NCBI RefSeq assembly: GCF_964199755.1
Contig: NC_133917.1
Location: 3,355,501-3,419,500, forward strand
Origin: Larus michahellis
Taxonomy: Eukaryota; Chordata; Aves; Charadriiformes; Laridae
Direction of reading: 5' to 3'
DNA length: 64,000 nucleotides
This document shows, piece by piece, positions 22,545 to 64,000 of the stretch. The translations under genes were made by a program, and so were the position numbers. Within the stretch, counting starts at the first letter, position 1. Every line of letters starts with the position of its first letter. The notes under the pieces were generated by a model. It had not been told where the DNA came from. It worked only from the letters and a program-made list of their open reading frames with translations, and made no database searches.

Positions 22545-23860
22545 GAGGGGATTCCCTATAGGGAATGTGATCGCTATAGGGGACGTGTGTGAGGCCTATA
22601 GGGGATGTGTGATCCCCATAGGGGATGTGTGCTCCATATAGGGGACACGTGTGTTCCCTATAGGGGATGTGATTGCTATAGGGGACGTGCGTGATCCCTA
22701 CAGGGGACGTGTGCTCCATATAGGGGACGCGTGATCCCTATAGGGGACGTGTGTCTGCTATAGGGGACATGTGTGATCCCCATAGGGGATGTGTGCTCCA
22801 TACAGGGGACATGTGTATTCCCTATAGGGGATGTGTGTTTGCTATAGGGGATGTGTGTGTTCCCTGCAGGGGACATGTGCTCCATACAGGGGATGTGTGA
22901 TCCCTATAGGGGACGTGTGATCCCTATAGGGGACATGTGTGATCCCTATAGGGGATGTGTGCTCCATATAGCAGGCGTGTGTGTTCCCCATAGGGGTGGT
23001 GTGCTCCATACAGGGGACATGTCTGTTCCCTATAGGGGACATGTGTTCCCTATAGGGGATGTGATCGCTATAGGGGATGTGTGTGATCCGTACAGGGGAC
23101 ATGTGCTCCATATAGGGGATGTGTGTTTGCTATAGGGGACATGTGTGATCCCCATAGGGGATGTGTGCTCCATATAGGGGACGTGTGATCCCTATAGGGG
23201 GGGTGTGTTTGCTATAGGGGATGTGTGTGTTCCCTACAGGGGACATGTGTTCCATAGAGGAGGCGCATGTGATCCCTATAGGGGGGGTGTGCTCCCCATA
23301 GGGGATGTGTGTTTGCTATAGGGGACATGTGTGTTCCCTATAGGGAGTGTGTGATCCCTATAGGGGTCAAGTGTTCCATATAGGGGGCCTGTGATGCCTA
23401 TAGGGGATGTGTGTGTTCCCTATAGGGGGTGTGTGTTTGCTATAGGGGGTGTGTGTGATCCGTATAGGGGATGCGTGTGATCCCTATAGGGGGTGTGTGT
23501 GTGATCCCTATAGGGGACGTGTGTGATCCCTATAGGGGATGTGTGTGTTCCCTATAGGGAGTGTGTGTTTGCTATAGGGGGTGTATGTGTTCCATATAGG
23601 GGGTGTGCGTGATCCCTATAGGGGGTGTGTGTTCCCTATAGGGGGTGTATGTGATCCCTATGGGGGGGGGTGTTCCCTATAGGGGGGTGTGTGATCCCTA
23701 TAGGGGGTGTGTGTGTGATCCCTATAGGGGATGTGTGTGTTCCCTATGGGGGGGTGTGTTCCCTATAGGGGGTGTATGTGATCCCTATGGGAGGGGGTGT
23801 TCCCTATAGGGGGGGTGTGTGATCCCTATAGGGAGTGTGTGCGCCCCATAGGGGACACGT
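22545..23860. repeat. TATAGGGG minisatellite, ~20-23 bp unit
   Basis: More than 50 tandem units of the pattern TATAGGGGATGTGTGTGATC, with alternating linkers (GATCCC, GTTCCC, GTTTGC, GCTCCA). Linker order is irregular, so units shuffle between types. It lies just downstream of the KIF5A 3' end. No gene is evident. Confidence 0.95.
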
Positions 23861-24231
23861 GCTCCCTGGGGGAGTTTCTGCTCCCTGTGGGGGACGTGCA
23901 TGTGCTATAGGGTGCCCTGTGCTCGCCATAGGGGTGACGCCTGTTCCCGCCCCCCCGCGGGCCCCCCGATTCCCCCCTCCCCAACCCCTTCCCCCCTCCC
24001 CGGGCCCCCCAGTTTCCCCCCTCCCCCCAGTGCCCTCCCGCCCCCTGGACCCTCCAATTTCTCCCCTCCAGCCCCCTGCCACCCCCACAGCCCCCCCCGG
24101 ACCCCCCCAAAGCCCACCCCCCCCAGCCCCTCCCACGCGCCCGGACCCCTCCCGATCCCCCCTCCCACCCCCCGGACCCCCCAATTCCCCCCCGCCCCGA
24201 CCCCCCCAGGCTCCTCTCAGCATCTCTGGCC

Positions 24232-24237
24232 TTTATT
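24232..24237 (-). promoter_or_regulatory. Polyadenylation signal AATAAA, probable KIF5A transcript end
   Basis: Minus-strand AATAAA (plus TTTATT) about 1.47 kb past the KIF5A stop. It is the first good hexamer I see in the 3' region, implying a 3' UTR of about 1.5 kb that includes the minisatellite at 24900-25640. Confidence 0.6.
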
Positions 24238-24899
24238 GAGCCGACATGCAGCGCTGGGGCTGAGCGGGGGCGGGGGGGGGGGGGGGGGGGCACGGGGTGG
24301 GGGGGGGCTGGGCCCCGGGGGACCCCCCCCCCCATGTTGGGGGGCGAGGGAGGGCACAGCAGGTCCCGGGGGGGGGCACAGCCGAGGTGCCAAGCGAGGG
24401 GACGTGGGGGGAGGCGCAGTGCAAGGAGAGGGGGGGGCCCGACCCCCATTTGGGAGGTGCCCCCCGTTTATGGGGCTGCCCCCCACTTGGGGGGACTGGG
24501 GGGGGGGGGGGCGGGGGGGGCCAGACATTCCTCCAGGTATCGGCTTAAGGCATCTCGAAGCGGACCCCGGGCAGCACCCCCAGCCCCGGCCGGGCCCCCC
24601 CGCAGGGTGGGGGGGGGGTCGGGGGTCGTCCGGAGTGGGGGGCAGGCAGCCCCCCCACCCCCCCCCCGGGGTCCCCCCCCTTCGCCGTGGTGCGGGACGG
24701 GGCGAGCGCGGTGGCAGCAGAGGGGACACGGAGGTGACACCGGGACATGCGAGCGGAGATGGGTCCGGCGGGACCTGGTGGGGGGGGACGGGGACACACG
24801 AAGGGTTGGGGGGCGCCAAACCCCCCCACACACACCGGGGGGTCCCCGAGGGTTGGGGGGGGACCCCGGGGCTTGCAGGGCCTCGGCACGGGGGGGACG

Positions 24900-25640
24900 A
24901 CTCCCGGGAGGGGGTGGAACCCAGGGGATTTGGGGGCACCCAAGGACGTGGGGCGGTTTCTGGGGGTCTTGGGGGCACCCAAGGGATGTGGGGGGGTCTG
25001 GGGAGGGGGGGTGGGAGGGTCTTGGTGGCACCCAAGGGGTGGAAGGGGGTCGGGGGAGGGGGTGGGAGGGTCTTGGGGGCATCCAAGGGATGGGGGGGGC
25101 CTGGGGGGAGGAATGCAGGGTCTTGGGGGCACCCAAGGGGTGGAAGGGGGTCTGGGGGGGGGTTGTCTGGGGGTCTTGGGGCACCCAAGGGATGCGGGGG
25201 GGTCTGGGAGTCTTGGGGGCACCCAAAGGATGTGGGGGGGTCTGGGGGGAGGGGAATGCAGGGTCTTGGGGACACCCAAGAGGTGGAAGGGGGTCTGGGG
25301 GGGGGGTTGTCTGGGAGTCTTGGGGGCACCCAAGGGGTGTGGGGGGGTCTGGGGGAGATGGGGGGGGCGGTCCTCAAAATGCTGGGTGATCTCAATGTGG
25401 GGGGTTTGGGGATCCAAGGGATACGGGGGCACCCAAGGGATGAGGGGGGTTCTGCGGGGGGGGGTGGGGGGGGTAGCACAGGGGACCTGGGGGCACCCAG
25501 GGGATGGGGGGGGGAGTGCACATGGGATTTGGGTCCCCAAGGGGATGATGGGGGGGGGGGGGTGTCCAAGGGACACGGGGGAACCCAAAGGATGAGGGGG
25601 GTGAGGTGGGGGTCCCGGGGGGGGTTCCTCTGGGGATGTG
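24900..25640. repeat. G-rich minisatellite in the probable KIF5A 3' UTR
   Basis: Repeating blocks of about 50-65 bp around GTCTTGGGGGCACCCAAGGG and GGGGGGTCTGGGGG on the plus strand. The sense transcript is therefore C-rich here. It lies between the KIF5A stop (25703) and the polyadenylation signal (24232). Confidence 0.85.
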
Positions 25641-25702
25641 GGGGCACCTCAGATGTGGGGAGGGGGGGGCCGGTACCTGGCGGGGGGGGGGAGGGGGGGG
25701 CA

Positions 25703-46324
<20,622 letters not shown>

Positions 46325-46409
46325 GGCAGGGCGGGGGCGCAGGGGGGGGACGCCGAGAAGAGTTTTGGGGGGCCCAAGGGTGCTGCTGGTACCCAAGGGT
46401 GTGGGGTGT

Positions 46410-46790
46410 CACCCGGGGACGTGGGTGGTACCCAGGGATGCGGGTTACAACCTAAAGGTTAAGTGGTACCCAGGGATGCAGGATGCTGCCCAGGGATGCT
46501 GAGTGGTACCCAGGGATGCAGGATGCTGCCCAGGGATGCAGGATGCTGCCCAGCGATGCTGAGTGGTACCCAGGGATGCTCAGTGGTACCCAGAGATGCA
46601 GGATGCTGCCCAGGGATGCCGGGTGGTACCCAGAGATGTTGAGTGGTACCCAAAGATGCTCAGTGGTAGCCAGGGATGCAGGATGCTGCCCGGGGCTGCA
46701 GGATGCTGCTCAGGGATGCAGGATGCTGCCCAGAGATGCTGAGTGGTACCCAGGGATGCAGGATGCTGACCAGGGATGCAGGATGCGGGC
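46410..46790. repeat. GGTACCCAGGGATGC minisatellite upstream of KIF5A
   Basis: About 18 units of 19-20 bp in two interleaved forms, GCTGAGTGGTACCCAGGGAT and GCAGGATGCTGCCCAGGGAT. It begins less than 100 bp upstream of the KIF5A start codon, so it lies in its 5' UTR, first intron or core promoter. Confidence 0.93.
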
Positions 46791-48054
46791 GGGAGGGCGG
46801 CGCCGGCGGGGGGGGGAGATGCTCCGCAGCGCTCCTGCTGCCCCTGCTCCAGTGACCGCGCTGCTGTCACCACTGCAGCCCCGGTACCGGGTGATGGGGG
46901 GGGGGGGGGAGAGGCCGCCCCCCCGCACGTACACGCCCCCCCCCCGCGTTAAGGTGGAGCTGCCTGCGGCTCTTAAGGTGGACGGAGTTGGGGGGGGGGG
47001 CGGGGGAAGGGACGGGACACGCCCGGCCCTGGGAACGGTGCCCCCAAACTGCTGATTCATTGCGGGGGGGGGAGGATGGTTGCGACCCTGTCCCGGTTCG
47101 GGGGGGGGCACAGGGCCAGTCCCCCCTCCCCCCCTCCCAGTTCCCCTCCCCCAGGCGGGAAGCCAGCAGTCCTGACTCATGGCCCCCCCCGGCGCTGAGG
47201 CCGGGTGCACTCGTGTCCTTGGTGGCCCTGCCCAGCCCGGGGGTCCAGGGGGATACAGAGCAGGGGGCACGGCTTCCCCCCCCCGTGACCCCCAAAAACA
47301 CGCAGGGGCGCCTGGATGGAGGTCGCCCCGGTGGCATCCCGCGGGCGGGAGTGGGCAGCCCCCCCGTGTGCCCCCCCGTAACCCAGCCTGTGACTCCCCG
47401 CCCCGTGCTCCCCCCTGCAACTCCCCACGCTGCCCACCCGTGTGCCCCCTACCCTGTGCACCCACCTGTGTGCACCCCCTGTGTGCCCCCCCGTGTGCCC
47501 CCCCGTGTCTCCCATTCGTGAACCCCCCTGTATGTCCCCGCCGTGTCCCGCCGTGCCCCCCCGCGTCTCCCCATGTCCCCCCTGTGTGACTCCCCCGTAT
47601 GTCCCCCCCCGTGTCTCCCACTCGTGAACTCCCGTGTATCTCCCCCCGTGTCCCGCTGTGCCCCCCCGTGTCTCCCCGTGTCCCCCCTGTGTCTCCCCCC
47701 GTCTTCCCCTCCCGTGTCTGCCCCCCGCCTCCTCCGTGGCCCCCATCTCTCCCCTCGTGTGTGTCCCCTGTGTGTCCCCCTGCTTCTGCCCCCCGCGCCC
47801 CTCCCGTGCCCCCGGTGTCCTCCGTGTCCCCCGTCTCTCCCCTCGTGTGTGGCCCCCGTGTGCCCCCCCCGTCTCCTCCCGTGTCTCCCACCCGTGCCCC
47901 GCCGCTTTTCCCCCCCGTGCTCCCCCGTGGCCCCCCCGTATCCCCCTCTCCTGCCCCTCCCCTTTCCCCCGTAGGCCACGCCCCCTGACGCAGACCACGC
48001 CCCCCTCAGACCACGCCCCCCGCGCTCCGTTTCCGCCCCCGCCCCTCGCGCTGC

Positions 48055-48064
48055 TCTCGCGAGA
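48055..48064. promoter_or_regulatory. TCTCGCGAGA promoter palindrome
   Basis: A perfect 10-bp palindrome 274 bp before the DCTN2 start codon within a CpG-dense block. This element is known from vertebrate TATA-less, often bidirectional housekeeping promoters, where it can bind ZBTB33 (Kaiso) and direct initiation. Its role here is inferred from position. Confidence 0.65.
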
Positions 48065-48337
48065 CCGGCCCCGCCCGCCCCGGCCCTGAGCGGCGCTACT
48101 GGCCCCGCCACCGGCCCCGGCAGCGACCCCCCGGCACCGACCCCGACCCCCCTCCCGGCACCGCCCCCCCGGTACAGACACCCGCCCCCGGCACCGCCCC
48201 CCCGGTACCGACCCCCGCCCCCGGCACCGACACCTCCCCCGGTAGCGCCGCCTCGGCACCGACACCCCCCCGACCCCCCCTCCCGGCACCGACCCCCCGG
48301 TACAGACCCTCCCCCCCCCCGGCACCGACCCCCGGCC

Positions 48338-56029
<7,692 letters not shown>

Positions 56030-56279
56030 GAACGCCCTGGAGACACCCCCCCGCCCCGACCCCCCCCCGCCCCATGCCAGGCATCCCGGACACCCCCCCG
56101 GGCCCTGCGACCCCCTGGGAACCACTCCCTCCCGCCCCCCCCCCCAGGTACCAGCCTCTGCTTGTATATACCCCCTGCACAGCGTGGGGGCTGGAGGGCC
56201 CCCCCCGACCCCTCCATGCGCTCCTTGCGGGGGGGGGGGGATGTCTCTGTACGGCCCCCCCCTCCCCCCGATTTACCCC

Positions 56280-56285
56280 AATAAA
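56280..56285 (+). promoter_or_regulatory. DCTN2: DCTN2 polyadenylation signal AATAAA
   Basis: AATAAA 251 bp after the DCTN2 stop codon, giving a short 3' UTR. Confidence 0.85.
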
Positions 56286-56916
56286 CGGCTCAGCTCAAAG
56301 CGCATCCGTGTCGGCATCTCCTTGGGGTGAGGGGGGGTGAGGGGGGCTCGCTGCCTGCGCAGGTGATAAAATAGTTCCTGCTTCTCCTTGGGGTGGGGGG
56401 TCCCTGGTCGGGGGGGACACCCCCCCCCCCGCCAGCCCTTCCCGGGGGTCCCCAGGCTGCCGGCCCCCCCGCCCCCCCAAAAAAAAGCCCCAGCCCGGGA
56501 GAGCCGTGTCCTCCCTGCTGCTGGCCACGCGATGGCAGCACTGGCCCACGGCCACGCGGGGCCACGGCTTGGGGACAGGGACAGGGGACCCCTACGTCCT
56601 GCAGGGCTCGGACAGGGGGGACCCCGGTGTCCTGCGGCTCCGCTCCCACCCCGGGGACACCCCCCCCCACAAACACCCCCGGGTGTCCCCAGCATGTCCC
56701 CTGCGTGGCGGGAGGGGCTGTCACTGTCCCCGTCAACGGGGGGGAAGGTGACACTGAGGGTCCCCCCCAGTGGCCCGCAGCTCATCACCGAGCCAGCACC
56801 AAGGAGCGATGGCAGCACAGCCGCCCCCCTGCTGTCCCCAAGGGTCCCCTCCGTGTGTGTGTGTCCCCCCCCCGGGGAAGGCGAAGGCAGCGGCTGCACA
56901 TCCAAACCCAGAGTGT

Positions 56917-56922
56917 TTTATT
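56917..56922 (-). promoter_or_regulatory. C1QL4: C1QL4 polyadenylation signal AATAAA
   Basis: Minus-strand AATAAA 319 bp past the C1QL4 stop. It faces the DCTN2 signal across about 630 bp, so the two genes converge closely without apparent overlap. Confidence 0.8.
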
Positions 56923-57240
56923 GGGGGGAGCGCGGAGCCCCACGATGAGCCACGGGGACACGGCGGGGGGGGGGGGAGGGGGGGTGTGCCCGGGGGTGGG
57001 GGACAGCACCGGGACACCCCAATCCCCTTGGGGGTGCTGGCATGCGGGGAGCACTGAGGGGGGTGTTTTTAGGGGTGCGGGGCAGCGTGGGCATCCTCGC
57101 GGGTGTCTCCTCGCACCCAGCGCTATGGCGTTGGGGGGGACACGGGGGGACAGGGAGGGTCACACCAGTGGGGGAGTCGGGGACCCCGCAGCTCCGGGGA
57201 GGTTGGGGGGGGGGGGGGGGGGCGGGGGGGGGTGTGTGTG

Positions 57241-60929
<3,689 letters not shown>

Positions 60930-60959
60930 TTATGATGGGTGCCCGGGGGGGGGGGAAAT

Positions 60960-61740
60960 GTGAGGGTGCAATGGGTGCGGGGGGGGGTATCCCTGCGTGT
61001 GTACGGCCCTGTGTGTGTGTGCGGGGGGGGGCATTGGGGGGTGCAAGGGGGGGGTCTGGGTGCATAGACTGGGGGGGGGGGGCAGGGGTGCGTGTGTCTG
61101 TGCGGGGGGGGGGAGCGTGTGTGCGGGGCTGGGGGGTGTGAGCACAGGGGGGGATGTGCGGGGGGGGCGCAAGGGGGGGTGCTGGGTGCACAGATTGGGG
61201 GGGCCGTGTGTGTTTGTGCACAGGGGCGCGTGTGTCTCTGCATAGGGGGGGGTGGGGGGGGGGTGTGCAGGGTGCGGGGGGGGTGCAGAGGCCTCTCTGT
61301 GCGGGGCGGGTGAGTGCAGAGGCCTGGAGGGGGGGGGATGCAGGGCTGTGTGTGTGCAAGGGCGGGGGGGGCTTCAGGGGTGCTGGGTGCAAGGGAAGGG
61401 GGGGGTGCTGGTTGCAGGGGTTGGGGGGCATCTGTGTGTGTGCAGGGTGCGGGGGGGGGGGTGCAGAAGCCTGGGGGGGGGGTGTGCAGAGACCTGGGGG
61501 GGGTGCAGAGGCCTGGGGGAGGGGGTTGCAGAGACCTGGGGGGGGTGCAGAGGCCTGGGGGGGTGTGTGTGTGTGCAGTGCGCTGTGTGTGCAAGGGGAG
61601 GGGGTCAGGGGGTGCTGGGTGCAAGGGAAAGGCGGGGGGGGGGGGGTGTGCTGGGTGAAGGGGGGATGCTTGTGTGTGGCTGCAAGGCCGGTACGGGGCG
61701 GGGGGGGGGGTGAGTTGGGGGTTGCATGACATGGGGGCTG
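60960..61740. repeat. G-rich degenerate repeat
   Basis: Units such as GGGTGCAGAGGCCTGGGGGG and GTGTGTGCAGGGTGCGGGG on the plus strand. No gene is visible between here and the CpG-rich block at 61740-62340, which also lacks a recognisable exon. Confidence 0.75.
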
Positions 61741-62344
61741 CGGGGGTGGTTGTCCCCAGCGCAGCCCCACGCAAGGCCCAGGTGGGCTGGTGGCCACCGG
61801 CCCCTTTTTTTTTTTTTTTTGGGGGGGGGGGGGGATGCTCCGGGGACCCCCGAGCCGGGGAGGGGGGGGGGGGGCTCTGCCGGGGCGCAGGGTCCTTTCC
61901 CAGCCCTGGGTTGGGGACAGAGACACGGTCCCCGGAGCGGGGGGTGGAAGGGGGGGGGGGGGGGGGGGCCATCGAGGTGCCGGGGGGGCGGGGGGGGGGC
62001 GCGGGGGCGGCGCGGCTGCTGCTGCGGGGGCTGATTTACGGCCGCTTTTTGCAATTCTTGCCGGAATCGGCTCCGTTTCGCCCAACGAAGCCTCGGCCTC
62101 TGCGCCCCCGGGGCCGTTCCACCCCCGCCCCCCCCCCCACACCCCCCCCCCGGCGCCCACAGCGCCCGGCGACGGGGGAAATAGCGGGGGAAAAGGGGGG
62201 GGGGGGGAAGGGGCCACCGCGGGTCCCACTGCGGGGGGGGGGGGGGGGGGGGACATTGGGGGGTCGCCCTGCACGGAGCCACGCGGGTGGGGACGGGCCC
62301 AGGGGTGGCTTTGCGGCACCGCACGGCGGGGGGGGGTGCGGGGG

Positions 62345-64000
62345 GGGTTGTGCGTGTGTGTGCGTGTATGTGCGTGTGTGTACATGTGTGTGCATGTGTG
62401 TGCATGTATGTGCGTGTACGTGTGTGTATATGTGTGTGCATGTATGTGCGTGTGTGTACATGTGTGTGCATGTGTGTGCATGTATGTGCGTGTACGTGTG
62501 TGTACATGTGTGTGCATGTGTGTGCATGTATGTGCGTGTACGTGTGTGTATATGTGTGTACATGTGTGTGCATGTATGTGCGTGTACGTGTGTGTATATG
62601 TGTGTGCATGTATGTGCGTGTGTGTACATGTGTGTGCGTGTGTGTGCATGTATGTGCGTGTACGTGTGTGTATATGTGTGTACATGTGTGTGCATGTATG
62701 TGCGTGTACATGTGTGTACGTGTGTGTGCACGTATGTGCGTGTACGTGTGTGTACGTGTGTGTACATGTGTGTGCATGTATGTGCGTGTACATGTGTGTA
62801 CATGTGTGTGCATGAATGTGCGTGTACGTGTGTGTATGTGTGTGTACATGTGTGTGCATGTATGTGCGTGTACATGTGTGTACATGTGTGTGCATGTGTG
62901 TGCATGTACGTGTGTGTGCATGTATGTGCGTGTACATGTGTGTACATGTGTGTGCGTGTACATGTGTGTATATGTGTGTACATGTGTGTGCATGTATGTG
63001 CGTGTATGTGTGTGTATATGTGTGTACATGTGTGTGCATGTATGTGCGTGTACGTGTGTGTGCATGTGTGTGCATGTGTGTGCGCGTATGTGTGCACGTG
63101 CTCTGTGCATATGTGTGTCTGTGTGTACGCTGTGCATGTGTGTGCGCGCGCACACGTGTGCGTGCGTGCTCTGCGTGTACGTGTACGTGCACGTACGCGT
63201 GTGTGCATGCTCCGCCCATATGTGTGCGTGCTGTCCGTGTGTGTATGCATGTGTACGTGTGTGTGCACGCTCTGTGCATACATGTGCGTGCTGGGCATGT
63301 GTGTACATGCATGCTCCGCGTGTGTGTGTGCATGCTCTGTGCACGTGTGTGTGTGTACATGTGCGTGCATGCTCTGTGCATGTGTGTATGCATGTGTACG
63401 TGTGTGTGCATGCTATGTGCGTGTGTGTGCATGTGTGTACGTGTGTGTCTACATGTGTGTGCATGTGTGTATGTGTGTGTGTACACGTGTGTGCATAATC
63501 TGTGCATACGTGTGTCTGTGTGTACGCCGTGCATGTGTGTACGTGCATGCTCTGTGTGGGTGTATGATCTGTGCATGTGCGTACGTGTGTGTGCATGCTC
63601 TGTGCAAACGTGTGTCTGTGTGTGTGCATGCCGTGTGCGTGTGTACACGTGTGTGTATGGTCTGTGTGTACGTGTGCATGCTCTGTGCATACGTGTGTCT
63701 GTGTGTGTGCATGCCATGTGCGTGTGTACACGTGTGTGGATGCTCTGTGCGTACGTGTGGATGCTCTGTGCATGTGTGCACGCGCTCGTGTGTGTGTGTG
63801 CCTGCCGTGTGCATACGTGTGGATGCTCTGCACATGTGTGTGCGTACGTCGTGTGTGCATGTGCGTATCCTCTGTGCAGGTGCGTGCATGCGTGCGTGTG
63901 TTCTGTGCCTCTGTGCACGTGTGCGTGTGTGTGCGTGATGCACGCGTGTGCCTGCTGTGTGCGTGTGTGTGCGTGTGTGTGCGTGATGCCCGCGTGTGCC
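62345..64000. repeat. Long TG-type purine/pyrimidine-alternating repeat, runs off the right edge
   Basis: At least 1.65 kb dominated by TGTGTGTGCATGTATGTGCG and TGTACGTGTGTGTATATGTG. Almost every step alternates purine and pyrimidine. To about 63080 it has a higher-order period of about 30-60 bp; after that it is less regular (GCATGCTCTGTGCATGTGTG). It is open in nearly all frames of both strands, giving false His/Thr and Val/Cys proteins. Confidence 0.96.

Larger units (their letters stand above)
46325..48337. promoter_or_regulatory. Divergent spacer between KIF5A and DCTN2 start codons
   Basis: Two kilobases separate the two ATG codons on opposite strands. The KIF5A side holds a minisatellite (46410-46790). 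The middle, 47400-47960, is a CCCGTGTCTCCCCC-type repeat. The DCTN2 side, from about 47960, is CpG-rich with repeated CCACGCCCCC boxes (Sp1/KLF-like) and a TCTCGCGAGA palindrome. No TATA box is seen. Transcription start sites cannot be placed from sequence alone. Confidence 0.65.

Noticed and set aside
22545-23860. Regular short repeats separated by short variable pieces, superficially like a CRISPR array
   Set aside because: The units are 20-23 bp with no unique spacers, and the linkers are a handful of recurring variants. The context is vertebrate. It is a minisatellite.

Overview
This is a GC-rich stretch of bird genome, most likely from a microchromosome. The evidence is many truncated CR1 LINEs, a tandemly duplicated gene of the bird-expanded maestro heat-like repeat (MROH) family, short exons with strong splice sites, and introns and spacers packed with GC-rich minisatellites. 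Two runs of exactly 200 N (5639-5838, 29843-30042) are assembly gaps.

Region by region: (1) 1-17.4 kb is an MROH tandem array on the minus strand. One gene is complete inside the window: 12 exons, 14939 down to 5473, all phases agreeing, 524 residues. The first four exons of a second copy lie at 2067-629 and run off the left edge. Bases 1-4082 and 12869-16955 are about 99% identical. CR1 copies and one solo LTR sit in the introns and spacers. (2) 17.4-24.2 kb has no gene I can support. It holds a 280-bp pure polypyrimidine tract, microsatellites, C-rich repeats and a 1.3-kb minisatellite with a TATAGGGG core. (3) 24.2-46.3 kb is KIF5A, the kinesin-1 heavy chain, on the minus strand. I can see 21 coding exons (813 residues). 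About 200 residues of coiled coil are missing, and they fall in the intron that contains the second gap. Nearly every sizeable intron is filled by its own, different minisatellite. (4) 46.3-48.3 kb is the divergent KIF5A/DCTN2 spacer, with a TCTCGCGAGA element in a CpG-rich DCTN2 promoter. (5) 48.3-56.3 kb is DCTN2 (dynamitin) on the plus strand: 14 constitutive exons (402 residues) plus two candidate micro-exons of 9 and 6 nt. (6) 56.9-59.2 kb is C1QL4, a secreted C1q-like protein, on the minus strand and tail-to-tail with DCTN2. (7) 59.4-64.0 kb is a GC-rich C1QL4 upstream region followed by simple repeats, ending in at least 1.6 kb of alternating TG/CA-type sequence.

KIF5A and DCTN2 encode parts of the opposing microtubule transport machines (kinesin-1 and dynactin-dynein). 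From memory they are also divergent neighbours in mammals, so the pair is an old synteny block. C1QL4 lies several megabases away in human, so its adjacency here reflects a rearrangement on one lineage.
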